A stretch of 64,000 nucleotides of DNA from Buchnera aphidicola (Hyalopterus amygdali) (lineage in GTDB: Bacteria; Pseudomonadota; Gammaproteobacteria; Enterobacterales; Enterobacteriaceae). Both the position numbers and the translations under genes were made by a program. Below the pieces are notes generated by a model. The model made no database searches and was not told where the DNA came from. It saw nothing but the letters and a program-made list of their open reading frames with translations. The stretch covers positions 434,001 to 498,000 of the forward strand of contig NZ_OZ060383.1 in assembly GCF_964059015.1 (NCBI RefSeq). The letters are read 5' to 3'. Each line of letters begins with the position of its first letter. The first letter of the stretch is position 1. Positions 1-8,464 of this stretch are shown in pieces.

Positions 1-1432
1 ATTAGGATTTCCTATTGAACTAACATCTGATATTTGTCGTGAAAAAAATATTGATATTGATTTTAAAGGCTATAACATAGCCAAGGAAAAACAAAAAAAC
101 AAATCTATTCAAAAAAATAAATTTTACAAAAATTACAATGAAAATATTAATATTCATGATACATGCAAATTTGAAGGTTATAAAAAATATAAAATAAAAT
201 CACTGATAAAACATATTTTCATAAAAAATTCATCAGTTCAGATCATTCAAAAAGGACAGAAAGGAACTATTTTTCTTGAAAAAACCTCTTTTTATCCCGA
301 ATCTGGTGGTCAAATAGGTGACATAGGTGAAATATATTATAAAAAATCTCGTTTTATAGTAAAACAAACAAAAAAATTTGGTGATACAATTGGACACTTT
401 GGAGAAATAATTTCAGGTGTCATGATTATTAATAAATTTGTATATGCTAAAATTGATCAAATATATAGAAAAAATGTGCAATTAAATCATTCAGCAACAC
501 ATCTACTTCATTCTGCATTGCGAGAAATATTAGGAAAAAATGTCATTCAAAAAGGTTCTTTAGTAAGTAATACACATTTACGCTTTGATTTTTCTTTTTC
601 TGATAATATAAATTTATTAAAAATACAAAAAATTGAGAATACTGTTAACACACAAATTCGTAAAAATACAATAATTAAAATTAAAAATTTAACCCTAGAA
701 GAAGCTAAAAAGAAAAATGCAATAGCTTTATTTGATCACAAGTATAAATCTCTTGTTCGAGTCGTATTCGTTAAAGATTTTTCCATAGAACTTTGTGGTG
801 GTACTCATGTAAAAAGAACTGGAGATATTGGATTATTTAAAATTATATCACAATCAAATATATCTTCAGGTATTAAAAGAATTGAAGCTGTTACTGGACA
901 AAAAGCAATTGAATATCTACATATTCAAGATAAAAAAATAAAAGATATATCTGCTATTTTAAAATCTAATAATTCCAACATAAAAGAAAAAATAGAAAAA
1001 ATAATAAAAAAAGTTACATATTTAGAAATAAAAATATCAGAGTTACAACAAAAAGAAAACCTACATCAAATTAAAAAATTAATTAAAAATGTTAAATATA
1101 TCAATAAAGTAAAAATATTAATTAATATTTTTCAAAATTACGATCAAAAATCACTAAGATCGATAATTGAACAATTAAAAAAAGAATTAAAAATTGCAAT
1201 TATTATATTCATCAATAAAAATAGAGATAATTTTACTATTATTATCGGCATCACTAAAAATTTAACTCACTACGTAACCGCAGCAGAAATTATGGATATT
1301 TTTATTCAAAAAACAGGTGGGAAGGGAGGGGGAAAAAGTACAATTGCTGAAGGAGGAAGTATAAATATAGAAAAACTACCTAATTTTTTAATTGATATTC
1401 AATCATGGATTGATAAAAAATTAAAAAAATAG
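1..1432 (+). CDS. alaS: Alanyl-tRNA synthetase, 3' part (5' end outside window)
   Basis: The reading frame is open from base 2 through the left edge, so the gene starts before the window; the ATG at 422 is internal. About 476 residues are visible, against roughly 876 in E. coli AlaRS. The part seen is the end of the tRNA-recognition region, the editing domain and the C-Ala domain. The editing-site metal ligands are kept: HSATHLLH (from base 488) and CGGTH (from base 794). The glycine-rich GGKGGG near base 1315 marks the C-terminal domain. AlaRS charges tRNA-Ala and hydrolyses Ser/Gly-tRNA-Ala. csrA follows, as in E. coli. Confidence 0.96.
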   Translation, partial: LGFPIELTSDICREKNIDIDFKGYNIAKEKQKNKSIQKNKFYKNYNENINIHDTCKFEGYKKYKIKSLIKHIFIKNSSVQIIQKGQKGTIFLEKTSFYPESGGQIGDIGEIYYKKSRFIVKQTKKFGDTIGHFGEIISGVMIINKFVYAKIDQIYRKNVQLNHSATHLLHSALREILGKNVIQKGSLVSNTHLRFDFSFSDNINLLKIQKIENTVNTQIRKNTIIKIKNLTLEEAKKKNAIALFDHKYKSLVRVVFVKDFSIELCGGTHVKRTGDIGLFKIISQSNISSGIKRIEAVTGQKAIEYLHIQDKKIKDISAILKSNNSNIKEKIEKIIKKVTYLEIKISELQQKENLHQIKKLIKNVKYINKVKILINIFQNYDQKSLRSIIEQLKKELKIAIIIFINKNRDNFTIIIGITKNLTHYVTAAEIMDIFIQKTGGKGGGKSTIAEGGSINIEKLPNFLIDIQSWIDKKLKK

Positions 1433-1642
1433 AAATTTTAAAAATTAATTTTTAAATATAACTATTTAAAATATAAATAAACATACTTATATTATGATTA
1501 TTTAAAAAAAGATTTATTTATAATATAAAAATATTTTTATCTCATGATTTTTTATTAAAATATTTTGTGCTCTACATTTAATCTTTCATTTTTTATGATA
1601 TAAAAAAGATGGGCCGAAATCTTTTATTTCAAGGAAAAAAGA

Positions 1643-1825
1643 ATGCTTATTCTAACTCGTCGAGTTGGCGAAACGTTAATAATTGGCGATGAGATAACTG
1701 TAACAGTACTAGGAGTTAAAGGTAACCAAGTTCGTATTGGTGTAAATGCCCCTAAAGAAGTTTCGGTACATCGTGAAGAAATATATCAACGTATTCAAGC
1801 TGAAAAAAAACAAAAAAAAAGTTAA
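1643..1825 (+). CDS. csrA: Carbon storage regulator CsrA
   Basis: This 60-residue protein is nearly the length of E. coli CsrA (61). It starts [10 protein letters not shown] and keeps the RNA-binding residues of the family: Leu4/Arg6 in the first strand and the [10 protein letters not shown] segment. CsrA dimers bind GGA motifs in mRNA leaders and control translation and stability. An AAGGA ribosome-binding site lies a few bases before the ATG. The position between alaS and tRNA-Ser/tRNA-Arg matches E. coli alaS-csrA-serV-argV. The last residues are lysine-rich and encoded by A runs. A perfect hairpin follows the stop codon. Confidence 0.97.
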
Positions 1826-1836
1826 TAGTAAATACT

Positions 1837-1864
1837 GCATCTTACTTTTGATTAAGTAAGATGC
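1837..1864 (+). terminator. Hairpin after csrA, probable terminator
   Basis: An 11-bp perfect stem (1837-1847 with 1854-1864) encloses a 6-nt loop and starts 12 bases after the csrA stop. The stem includes GCATC/GATGC, unusually GC-rich for this spacer. The T-rich tail (TTCTTAT) is short, so termination may be weak. A separate promoter for the tRNAs lies downstream, which supports a transcript end here. Confidence 0.75.
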
Positions 1865-1900
1865 TTCTTATAAAAGAAAAAATTATTTTTCAAAAAAAAA

Positions 1901-1928
1901 TTGACTTATATTAAAAAAAAAGTATCAT
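1901..1928 (+). promoter_or_regulatory. Sigma-70 promoter for the tRNA-Ser/tRNA-Arg unit
   Basis: TTGACT at 1901-1906 and TATCAT at 1923-1928 are separated by 16 bases, close to the sigma-70 consensus. The expected transcription start is about 1935, some 20 bases before the first tRNA base. Strong promoters are rare in this AT-rich sequence, so the match is convincing although not tested. Confidence 0.65.
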
Positions 1929-1954
1929 TAAAGTAATAGAATAAATTTTAATCA

Positions 1955-2047
1955 GGTGAGATGGCCGAGAGGATTAAGGCGCTCCCCTGCTAAGGGAGTA
2001 TGTAGAAAAAATCTGCATCGAGGGTTCAAATCCCTCTCTCACCGCCA
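1955..2047 (+). tRNA. serV: tRNA-Ser (GCU anticodon)
   Basis: The 7-bp acceptor stem GGTGAGA/TCTCACC, long variable arm (class II tRNA) and anticodon loop CTGCTAA identify a serine tRNA with anticodon GCU, which reads AGC/AGU. Discriminator G is followed by an encoded CCA (2045-2047). Sequence and position match E. coli serV after csrA. Confidence 0.97.
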
Positions 2048-2076
2048 TTAAGTCATTCTATTTGTTTTTTTTAATT

Positions 2077-2150
2077 GCATCCGTAGCTCAGTTGGATAGA
2101 GTACTCGGCTACGAACCGAGCGGTCGGAGGTTCGAATCCTTCCGGATGCA
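2077..2150 (+). tRNA. argV: tRNA-Arg (ACG anticodon)
   Basis: A 74-nt cloverleaf has acceptor stem GCATCCG/CGGATGC and anticodon loop CTACGAA, giving anticodon ACG (inosine at position 34 after TadA editing) for CGN arginine codons. CCA is not encoded. It lies 29 bases after tRNA-Ser, as in the E. coli serV-argV group, and is probably co-transcribed with it. Confidence 0.97.
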
Positions 2151-2250
2151 AAAAAATATTTCTAACCAAGTAAATATAATGATATATATATATAAAAAAA
2201 ATTTTTTTTAACATATCTTTTTAAATAAAAATTACATTTAGGGGAGAAAA

Positions 2251-3795
2251 TTGATAGAGGATATCTCAAAAAAAATTGCTTGGCTAAAAAAAAGACCAAT
2301 AATATTAAAAAATATTTTTCGAGGTATTGAACGTGAAACTCTAAGAATCAAAAAAAACGGACAATTTTCTGAAAATAAACACCCATATCTAATCGGTTCA
2401 TCTTTAACCCATAGATGGATAACAACTGATTTTTCAGAAAATTTATTAGAGTTTGTTACACCCACCAGCAAAAATATCAATTATTTGCTAAAATTTTTAC
2501 AAGACGTACATTCTTTTGTAGCATACAAAATAAAAAATGAACGTATGTGGCCATTTAGTATTCCATATAGTTATAATCAATCAACACCTATTAAAATTGC
2601 AGAATATGGACAATCTCAAATTGGAAAAATAAAAAATATTTATAGAAAAGGTTTAAAAAACAGATACGGTGATCTAATAAATACTATTTCTGGTATACAT
2701 TATAATTTCTCATTACCTAAAATATTCTGGAAAAATTGGAAAAAAGATACAAAAAATTTAAATCATATGGATTATGTTTCATGTGGTTATTTAAATTTAA
2801 TTCGTAATTATTACAGATTTGGTTGGGTGATTTCTTATCTTTTTGGTGCATCACCAGCAATATCAAGATATTTTTTAAAAAATAAAAAACATAAATTTAA
2901 AAAGAACAAAGAAAAAATACTATATTTGCCTTGGTCAACTTCATTGCGATTAAGTGATATGGGATATACCAAGACTTCTATTATAGATTTAAACATTTTG
3001 TTCAATGATTTAGAATCATACATAAAAAATTTAGATAAAGCGATTCATACCACATCAAAAAAATTCTCTAATATAGGAATGAAAAACGAAAAAGGCGAAT
3101 TTTTACAATTAAATACAAATATTTTACAAATGGAAAGTGAATTATATACTCCAATAAGACCAAAACGAACAACTAAACCAGGTGAATCGTTTTTGCATGC
3201 TCTTAAAAATAAAGGTATTGAATATGTAGAGATACGCTCTTTAGACGTAAATCCATTTTCGCCAATAGGAATTAATAAAGATCAAATACTCATTTTAGAT
3301 TTATTTCTAATTTGGTGTGCATTAATTGATGCACCTGAAATGAATAAAAGTAATATTTTACTCAATAATAAAAACTGGGAAAATATTATTTTTGAAGGAA
3401 GAAAACCAAATCAACAAATTTATATTAATAATCAATATGAAACAAAATTATTAACTGAAATAGGAGAAATAATTTTTCAAGATTTAAAAAAGATTGCTAG
3501 GATAATGGATTTTCAATCTGAAAATTTTGAATATCAAGAAGCATGTAAAAAAACTGTGCTTTTCTTTAAAAATACAGAATTAACTTATTCTGCGCAATTA
3601 CTAAAAATTATAATAAAAGATGGTGCAAAGAAAACTGGATTAGACTTAGCAAATAAATATCATAATCAATTTATCAAAAAATTTCATAAAAATTCACACA
3701 AAAACATTTTAGAATGCGAAACTATACGTTCTCACAGTGAACAAAGTAAAATAGAAAATAGTGAAATTTTATCTAAGAAATTTCTCCCATGCTAA
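2251..3795 (+). CDS. gshA: Glutamate-cysteine ligase
   Basis: The 514-residue protein (E. coli GshA 518) makes gamma-glutamylcysteine, the first step of glutathione synthesis. Recognisable blocks are RGIERETLR (residues about 24-32), the [15 protein letters not shown] region near 60 and [10 protein letters not shown] near 150. The start is TTG, preceded by GGGGAG; E. coli gshA also starts with TTG. It uses cysteine that the cys genes of this window could supply. The gene is convergent with metK. gshB is not visible nearby. Confidence 0.96.
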   Translation: MIEDISKKIAWLKKRPIILKNIFRGIERETLRIKKNGQFSENKHPYLIGSSLTHRWITTDFSENLLEFVTPTSKNINYLLKFLQDVHSFVAYKIKNERMWPFSIPYSYNQSTPIKIAEYGQSQIGKIKNIYRKGLKNRYGDLINTISGIHYNFSLPKIFWKNWKKDTKNLNHMDYVSCGYLNLIRNYYRFGWVISYLFGASPAISRYFLKNKKHKFKKNKEKILYLPWSTSLRLSDMGYTKTSIIDLNILFNDLESYIKNLDKAIHTTSKKFSNIGMKNEKGEFLQLNTNILQMESELYTPIRPKRTTKPGESFLHALKNKGIEYVEIRSLDVNPFSPIGINKDQILILDLFLIWCALIDAPEMNKSNILLNNKNWENIIFEGRKPNQQIYINNQYETKLLTEIGEIIFQDLKKIARIMDFQSENFEYQEACKKTVLFFKNTELTYSAQLLKIIIKDGAKKTGLDLANKYHNQFIKKFHKNSHKNILECETIRSHSEQSKIENSEILSKKFLPC

Positions 3796-3808
3796 AAATT
3801 AACATGGG
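3786..3808 (+). terminator. Short hairpin over the gshA stop codon
   Basis: CCCATG at 3786-3791 pairs with CATGGG at 3803-3808 around an 11-base loop, overlapping the gshA stop and lying between the convergent genes gshA and metK. There is no clear T tract, so this is a weak candidate for a transcript end. Confidence 0.35.
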
Positions 3809-3887
3809 TAATAGTTAAAAATTAACATAACTTTTCATATATAATTGTATAAAAACATTCTATGAAGAAGATATTATTAAATAATTC

Positions 3888-5027
3888 CTATTGTAATAAT
3901 TCATTAACTTTATCTATCTTTTCCCATGGAAATTCTTCTCTTCCAAAATGACCATAAACTGCTGTATTAAGATAAATTGGTCGTAGAAGATCAAGCATTG
4001 TAATTAATCCATAAGGACGTAAATCAAAAATATTTCGTACTAAATTAATTAAAGATTTATTGCTTATTCTTCCTGTTTTAAAGGTTTCTATCATAATTGA
4101 AGTAGGCTCTGCAATTCCAATGGCATATGATAATTGAATTTCACATCGATCAGCTAATCCCGCTGCTACAATATTTTTAGCAACATATCTCGCTGCATAC
4201 GCTGCCGAACGATCTACTTTTGATGGATCCTTTCCAGAAAAGGCACCTCCTCCATGCCTAGACATGCCTCCATAGGTGTCAACAATAATTTTTCGACCTG
4301 TCAAACCACAATCTGCCATAGGACCTCCAAGAACAAATCTACCCGTAGGATTAATAAAAAATTTTGTATTCTTTTTTAACCATTTTTTTGGTAAAACTGG
4401 CTTTATAATTTCTTCCATCACAGCTTCTTTTAAAATGTTTTGAGTAACATTTTCTTTGTGCTGAGTAGAAAAAACTACTGTATCGATTCCAATTATATTT
4501 CCATTATTATATTTAAATGTGACTTGACTTTTAGCATCTGGTCTAAGCCAAGATAAAATATTTTTTTTCCTTAATTCAGATTGTTTTTTTACTAATAAAT
4601 GGGCATAAGTAATTGGTGCTGGCATTAAAACTTCTGTTTCATTAGTGGCATAACCAAAAATAATTCCCTGATCTCCTGCTCCCTGTTCTAAAGGATTAAA
4701 ACGATCTACTCCTTGATTAATGTCAGGTGATTGTTTACCTATAGTGCTAAGTACTGCACAAGAATTTGCATCAAAACCAGTTTCAGAATTAATATAACCA
4801 ATATTATTAATAGTATTTCTAGTAATTTCTTCAACATCAACCCATGCTGTAGTTGTAATTTCACCTCCAATTAAGACCATTCCTGTTTTAACATAGGTTT
4901 CACAGGCAACTCGGGCTTTTAAATCTTGTTTAATGATTTCATCTAATAAAGCATCAGAAATTTGATCTGCAATTTTATCAGGATGTCCTTCTGAAACTGA
5001 TTCTGATGTAAAGAGATATTCAGTCAT
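3888..5027 (-). CDS. metK: S-adenosylmethionine synthase
   Basis: The 379-residue protein (E. coli 384) makes S-adenosylmethionine from methionine and ATP. Signatures are [16 protein letters not shown] near residue 15, [12 protein letters not shown] near 115 and [19 protein letters not shown] near 260. AdoMet is the methyl donor for rsmE and the radical-SAM cofactor for queE and miaB, all in this window. Transcription runs leftward, away from the endA remnant, and converges with gshA. Confidence 0.98.
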   Translation of the reverse strand: MTEYLFTSESVSEGHPDKIADQISDALLDEIIKQDLKARVACETYVKTGMVLIGGEITTTAWVDVEEITRNTINNIGYINSETGFDANSCAVLSTIGKQSPDINQGVDRFNPLEQGAGDQGIIFGYATNETEVLMPAPITYAHLLVKKQSELRKKNILSWLRPDAKSQVTFKYNNGNIIGIDTVVFSTQHKENVTQNILKEAVMEEIIKPVLPKKWLKKNTKFFINPTGRFVLGGPMADCGLTGRKIIVDTYGGMSRHGGGAFSGKDPSKVDRSAAYAARYVAKNIVAAGLADRCEIQLSYAIGIAEPTSIMIETFKTGRISNKSLINLVRNIFDLRPYGLITMLDLLRPIYLNTAVYGHFGREEFPWEKIDKVNELLQ

Positions 5028-5209
5028 TTTATTTAATTTACCTTATTTAAACTTTTAACAAATTAAAAAATATTTTTATATATAATATATGTTAATATTT
5101 CTATTTATTTTAACCTTCAATAAAATTAATACTTGATTTAAATATTTATTTAAAATAAAAAAATAATTTACTATTCAGTACATATAACTATTTTAAAGAA
5201 ATCATAAAA

Positions 5210-5800
5210 ATGATAAAAAATAAAAACATTTGTAATGATATAAAAATATTGCAGTTAAAATCTATAAAAATAAACCTAAAATATATTTTTATAGATATAA
5301 AAGAATTAGAATAAAAAAAACCACTGCTTTACTATCATATAACTATAAAATTTGAAGAAATATTAATAAAAAACGAAATAAAATAGAAATATATATTTCT
5401 ATTTCAAATGTTAGGGAATAAAAAGTACCAGAAAGATATAGGTTAGAAAAATATATTAAAAATAAATTATATCAAAAAATAAAATTTAACCTTCATCATT
5501 TATAATCTTCTGTTAAAGAAAAAATAAAGATAAATCTAACTTTTAATATAAATAATTAAAAAATAATATAAAAGAATAAAAAAATTAAAAAACGTAAATA
5601 AATTTTAAAAAAGCAAGATCACTTAAAAAAAATAAATATAATTTACTTTTATATGAACAACATATATAAAATCAGATTTTCTATAAGAAAAAAAATTTTT
5701 AAGAAATAGAATATCAATTTTCTAGTGACAAAAACGAGAATGGAAAAAAAAGGAATTAATCTTTAAAGAAAAAGATAATTATACTAATAAAAATATAAAA
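5210..5800 (+). pseudogene. endA: Degraded endonuclease I (endA) remnant
   Basis: No long frame is open here, but one plus-strand frame (codons beginning at 5338, 5488, 5644) keeps EndA-like words in the right order and spacing. These are NLHHL then stop then SSVKE at 5488-5520 (E. coli MHNLQPSVGE), YFYM at 5644-5655 followed by Y at the right distance (TYFYMRDQY), and TAG at 5707 where E. coli has the Trp of FNAW. Several in-frame stops are present. In E. coli endA lies directly upstream of rsmE, as here. The limits are approximate; the putative old start is the ATG at 5210. Lost function: periplasmic DNA cleavage. Bases 5028-5209 show no gene. Confidence 0.72.
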
Positions 5801-5822
5801 TTAATTATTAAAAAAATAAAAA

Positions 5823-6563
5823 ATGAAAAAACGTATTCGACGAATTTATATTGAAGATCATTTAAAAATTAATCAAATAATATTATTATCAAAAAATAAT
5901 ACACACTATGTAAAAAAAGTATTACGAATGAAAGAAAAAGATAAGTTAGAAGTATTTAACAATCAAAAATATGTTTTTATTTCTGAAATAATAGAAATTA
6001 AACAAAAAACAATTAAAGTAATTATTTTAAAAAAAGAAATAAGAAATATTGAATCACCACTATCAATACACTTAGGTTTAGTTATATCAAAAAATGAAAA
6101 AATGAAATTTTCTATACAAAAATCTGTCGAGCTAGGAGTAAAAAAAATTACACCATTAATTTCAGAATATTGTCATCTTAAAAAAAAATCAAATGATTTT
6201 TTAAATAAAAGTAAAAATTGGAAAAACATAAAAATATCTGCATGTCAACAGTGTAATCGAAATATTTTCCCAAAAATTAATCATCCAGAATCTATCTTCT
6301 CATGGTGTAAAAAAACATATAAATATGGAACAAAAATAGTTTTTGATCCACACTCTACACTAACAATGAACGTACTACCTAAAAAAATTAATTATATTCG
6401 ATTATTGATTGGCTGTGAAGGTGGATTTTCACGATTAGAAATAGAAAAAATTATTCAATATAAATTTATTCCAATTAAATTAGGACCAAGAATTTTAAGA
6501 ACAGAAACTGCTGTAATTGCAGCAATTACTGCTTTACAAATAAAATTTGGTGATTTTAATTAA
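5823..6563 (+). CDS. rsmE: 16S rRNA m3U1498 methyltransferase RsmE
   Basis: The 246-residue protein (E. coli 243) methylates U1498 of 16S rRNA using S-adenosylmethionine. It has an N-terminal PUA-like domain (about 1-70) and a C-terminal SPOUT knot domain. The cofactor loops are visible as IGCEGGFSRLEIE (near 197) and LGPRILRTETAVIAAITAL (near 220). Its stop lies two bases from the stop of the convergent fau gene. No good ribosome-binding site precedes the ATG. Confidence 0.95.
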   Translation: MKKRIRRIYIEDHLKINQIILLSKNNTHYVKKVLRMKEKDKLEVFNNQKYVFISEIIEIKQKTIKVIILKKEIRNIESPLSIHLGLVISKNEKMKFSIQKSVELGVKKITPLISEYCHLKKKSNDFLNKSKNWKNIKISACQQCNRNIFPKINHPESIFSWCKKTYKYGTKIVFDPHSTLTMNVLPKKINYIRLLIGCEGGFSRLEIEKIIQYKFIPIKLGPRILRTETAVIAAITALQIKFGDFN

Positions 6564-6565
6564 AA

Positions 6566-7168
6566 TTAGTTAAAAAAATATATTTTTTTTGGTGTTAGTA
6601 CTATGGGAAGAGCAATATCCCAATATTCTTTGGGTATATAATTTATTATTTGAAAATCATAAGCTAATCCTATAGGAATGATGTTTTTTATTTTCCAGTT
6701 TTTTAAAAATTGATCATAAAATCCTCCACCCATACCAAGTCTAATACCTGTCTGATCACATGCGACTAAAGGTACAATTATCAAATCTAAATATGATGAT
6801 GAAAAAATATTTGGAATATCATAAAATGGTTCTAATATGTTATATTTATTATAATATAGAACAGAATAAGGGGTAAAAGGAACAAAAATTAACTGTCTTA
6901 AATAAAAAGAATTTATTACAGGAAGAAATACATTTTTTTTTTGTTTCCACATTTCTAAAATTAGAGGATATGTATTAATTTCACCATCAAAAGGTAAAAA
7001 ACAACCAATATTTTTAGCATTATAAAAAACATTATAATTAAATGCTATATTCAAAATTTTTTTTGATGCATCATACTTACTCGTTAAATCTATGGAATTA
7101 CGCAAAATACGCATGTAGGATCGAATATTTTTTCGATATGTAAATGATTTGGTTGATATATTATACAT
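6566..7168 (-). CDS. fau: 5-formyltetrahydrofolate cyclo-ligase
   Basis: The 200-residue protein (E. coli YgfA/Fau 182) converts 5-formyl-THF to methenyl-THF with ATP, recycling an inhibitory folate. The family signature [11 protein letters not shown] lies near residue 143 and PLVACDQTG precedes it; [10 protein letters not shown] near 60 is also typical. It sits directly after rpiA on the same strand (33-base gap). In E. coli the 6S RNA gene ssrS precedes this gene, but there is no room for it here. Confidence 0.93.
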   Translation of the reverse strand: MYNISTKSFTYRKNIRSYMRILRNSIDLTSKYDASKKILNIAFNYNVFYNAKNIGCFLPFDGEINTYPLILEMWKQKKNVFLPVINSFYLRQLIFVPFTPYSVLYYNKYNILEPFYDIPNIFSSSYLDLIIVPLVACDQTGIRLGMGGGFYDQFLKNWKIKNIIPIGLAYDFQIINYIPKEYWDIALPIVLTPKKIYFFN

Positions 7169-7201
7169 TATTTTAATATTAGTCGTATTTAATAAAAAAA
7201 A

Positions 7202-7861
7202 TTAATTTTTTATGACATCAATACCATTTTTAGTTCCAATTAGCAGTACATCTGCAACTCTTGAAGCAAACAAACCAACACTAACTACGCCTGGTAGAGA
7301 ATTTATTTTTTTTTCTATAGATATTGGATCTTTAATATATAAGTTATATACATCTATAATGATGTTACCATTATCTGTTATAACATTTTTTCTTAATTTT
7401 GGTTGTCCTCCTATTTTTAATATTTCTTTTGATATATAAGATAATGATATAGGAATAATTTCAATAGGTAATGGAAAATTTCCTAAAATATTTACTTTTT
7501 TCGATTCATCAATAATACAAATAAACTTTTTTGACATAGCAGCAATAATTTTTTCTCTTGTTAAAGCAGCTCCACCACCTTTAATCATTTGCATTTGACG
7601 ATTTATTTCATCTGCACTATCTACATATACTTCTAGAGAATGAAATTTTTTTAAATTTAATACTTTTATACCACTCTTTTGCAATAATAAAGTAGAAGCA
7701 TGAGAACTAGATACAGCTCCAGATATTAAATGTTTTACTGTTTTTAAAGCTTGAATAAAATAAAAAACAGTACTTCCTGTTCCAATCCCAATAACCGTTC
7801 CAGGACAAATATAGTCCAATGCAGCCCAAGCTGCTTTTTTTTTTAATTTGTCTAATTTCAT
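7202..7861 (-). CDS. rpiA: Ribose-5-phosphate isomerase A
   Basis: The 219-residue protein has the same length as E. coli RpiA and interconverts ribose-5-phosphate and ribulose-5-phosphate. Motifs are IGIGTGSTVFYFI (residue 24 on), DSADEI near 82 (catalytic Asp) and KGGGAALTREKI near 95 (catalytic Glu and Lys). It is followed by fau. The roughly 190 bases upstream, up to the tRNA cluster, show nothing recognisable beyond AT-rich promoter-like sequence. Confidence 0.98.
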   Translation of the reverse strand: MKLDKLKKKAAWAALDYICPGTVIGIGTGSTVFYFIQALKTVKHLISGAVSSSHASTLLLQKSGIKVLNLKKFHSLEVYVDSADEINRQMQMIKGGGAALTREKIIAAMSKKFICIIDESKKVNILGNFPLPIEIIPISLSYISKEILKIGGQPKLRKNVITDNGNIIIDVYNLYIKDPISIEKKINSLPGVVSVGLFASRVADVLLIGTKNGIDVIKN

Positions 7862-8052
7862 AATATAAAAAACCTATTTTATTTTAAATAAATATTCTAA
7901 AATAGAAAAATAATAGATTTTTAACATAATCAATCTAATAATATCTTTATAAAGATATATAATATAGTATTTTCATACATCAAAAAATAATTTTTATGTA
8001 TTTATAAAAAAAATATTTTTTTATTAAGATAAGAAAAGAGACGTTTTTAGGA

Positions 8053-8127
8053 TGGCTGGGGTACCTGGATTCGAACCAGGGATGCCGGTATCAAAAACCG
8101 GTGCCTTAACCACTTGGCTATACCCCA
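8053..8127 (-). tRNA. glnU: tRNA-Gln (UUG anticodon)
   Basis: A cloverleaf reads leftward with acceptor stem TGGGGTA/TACCCCA, anticodon loop TTTTGAT (anticodon UUG, Gln) and the usual GGTTCGAAT T arm. Discriminator G is followed by an encoded CCA (8053-8055). It is the last of three minus-strand tRNAs in the E. coli metT-leuW-glnU order. Confidence 0.97.
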
Positions 8128-8159
8128 TTATCATTATAGATTTTAAAAAATGTACTGTA

Positions 8160-8241
8160 TACGGGAGGCGAGATTTGAACTCGCACACCTTACGGCGCCA
8201 GAACCTAAATCTGGTGCGTCTACCAATTTCGCCACTCCCGC
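8160..8241 (-). tRNA. leuW: tRNA-Leu (UAG anticodon)
   Basis: A class II cloverleaf with a long variable arm has acceptor GCGGGAG/CTCCCGT with a G1-U72 wobble pair and anticodon loop ATTTAGG, anticodon UAG (CUA/CUN leucine). Discriminator is A; CCA is not encoded. It corresponds to E. coli leuW in the metT cluster. Confidence 0.96.
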
Positions 8242-8250
8242 ACTAGAAAT

Positions 8251-8324
8251 TGGCTACGACGGGAATTGAACCCATGACCCCAGCGTTATGAGTGCTGTGC
8301 TCTAACCAACTGAGCTACGTAGCC
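8251..8324 (-). tRNA. metT: tRNA-Met elongator (CAU anticodon)
   Basis: A cloverleaf with acceptor GGCTACG/CGTAGCC and anticodon loop CTCATAA (anticodon CAU) starts GGCTACGTAGCTCAG, identical to the start of E. coli metT. The paired G1-C72 shows it is the elongator, unlike the initiator at 63641-63717. CCA is not encoded. It is the first gene of the Met-Leu-Gln cluster. Confidence 0.95.
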
Positions 8325-8464
8325 TGAAAAATAAAATGTTTTTAAAATCAATTAGTTTTTATTTTATAATATAAAAAGTAAATAATCAACAATATTATTA
8401 ATGTAAAAAAATGATTTTTTTAAAATTTTTAAAAAATAGAAAAATAAAATTAAATATGAAAAAA

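Noticed and set aside
7169-7201. 6S RNA (ssrS) expected upstream of fau
   Set aside because: Only 33 bases separate rpiA and fau, far too few for a 6S RNA, and no matching fold is seen.
8052-8246. Open 64-codon frame on the plus strand
   Set aside because: It lies entirely over the antisense of tRNA-Gln and tRNA-Leu; the translation simply reflects tRNA sequence.
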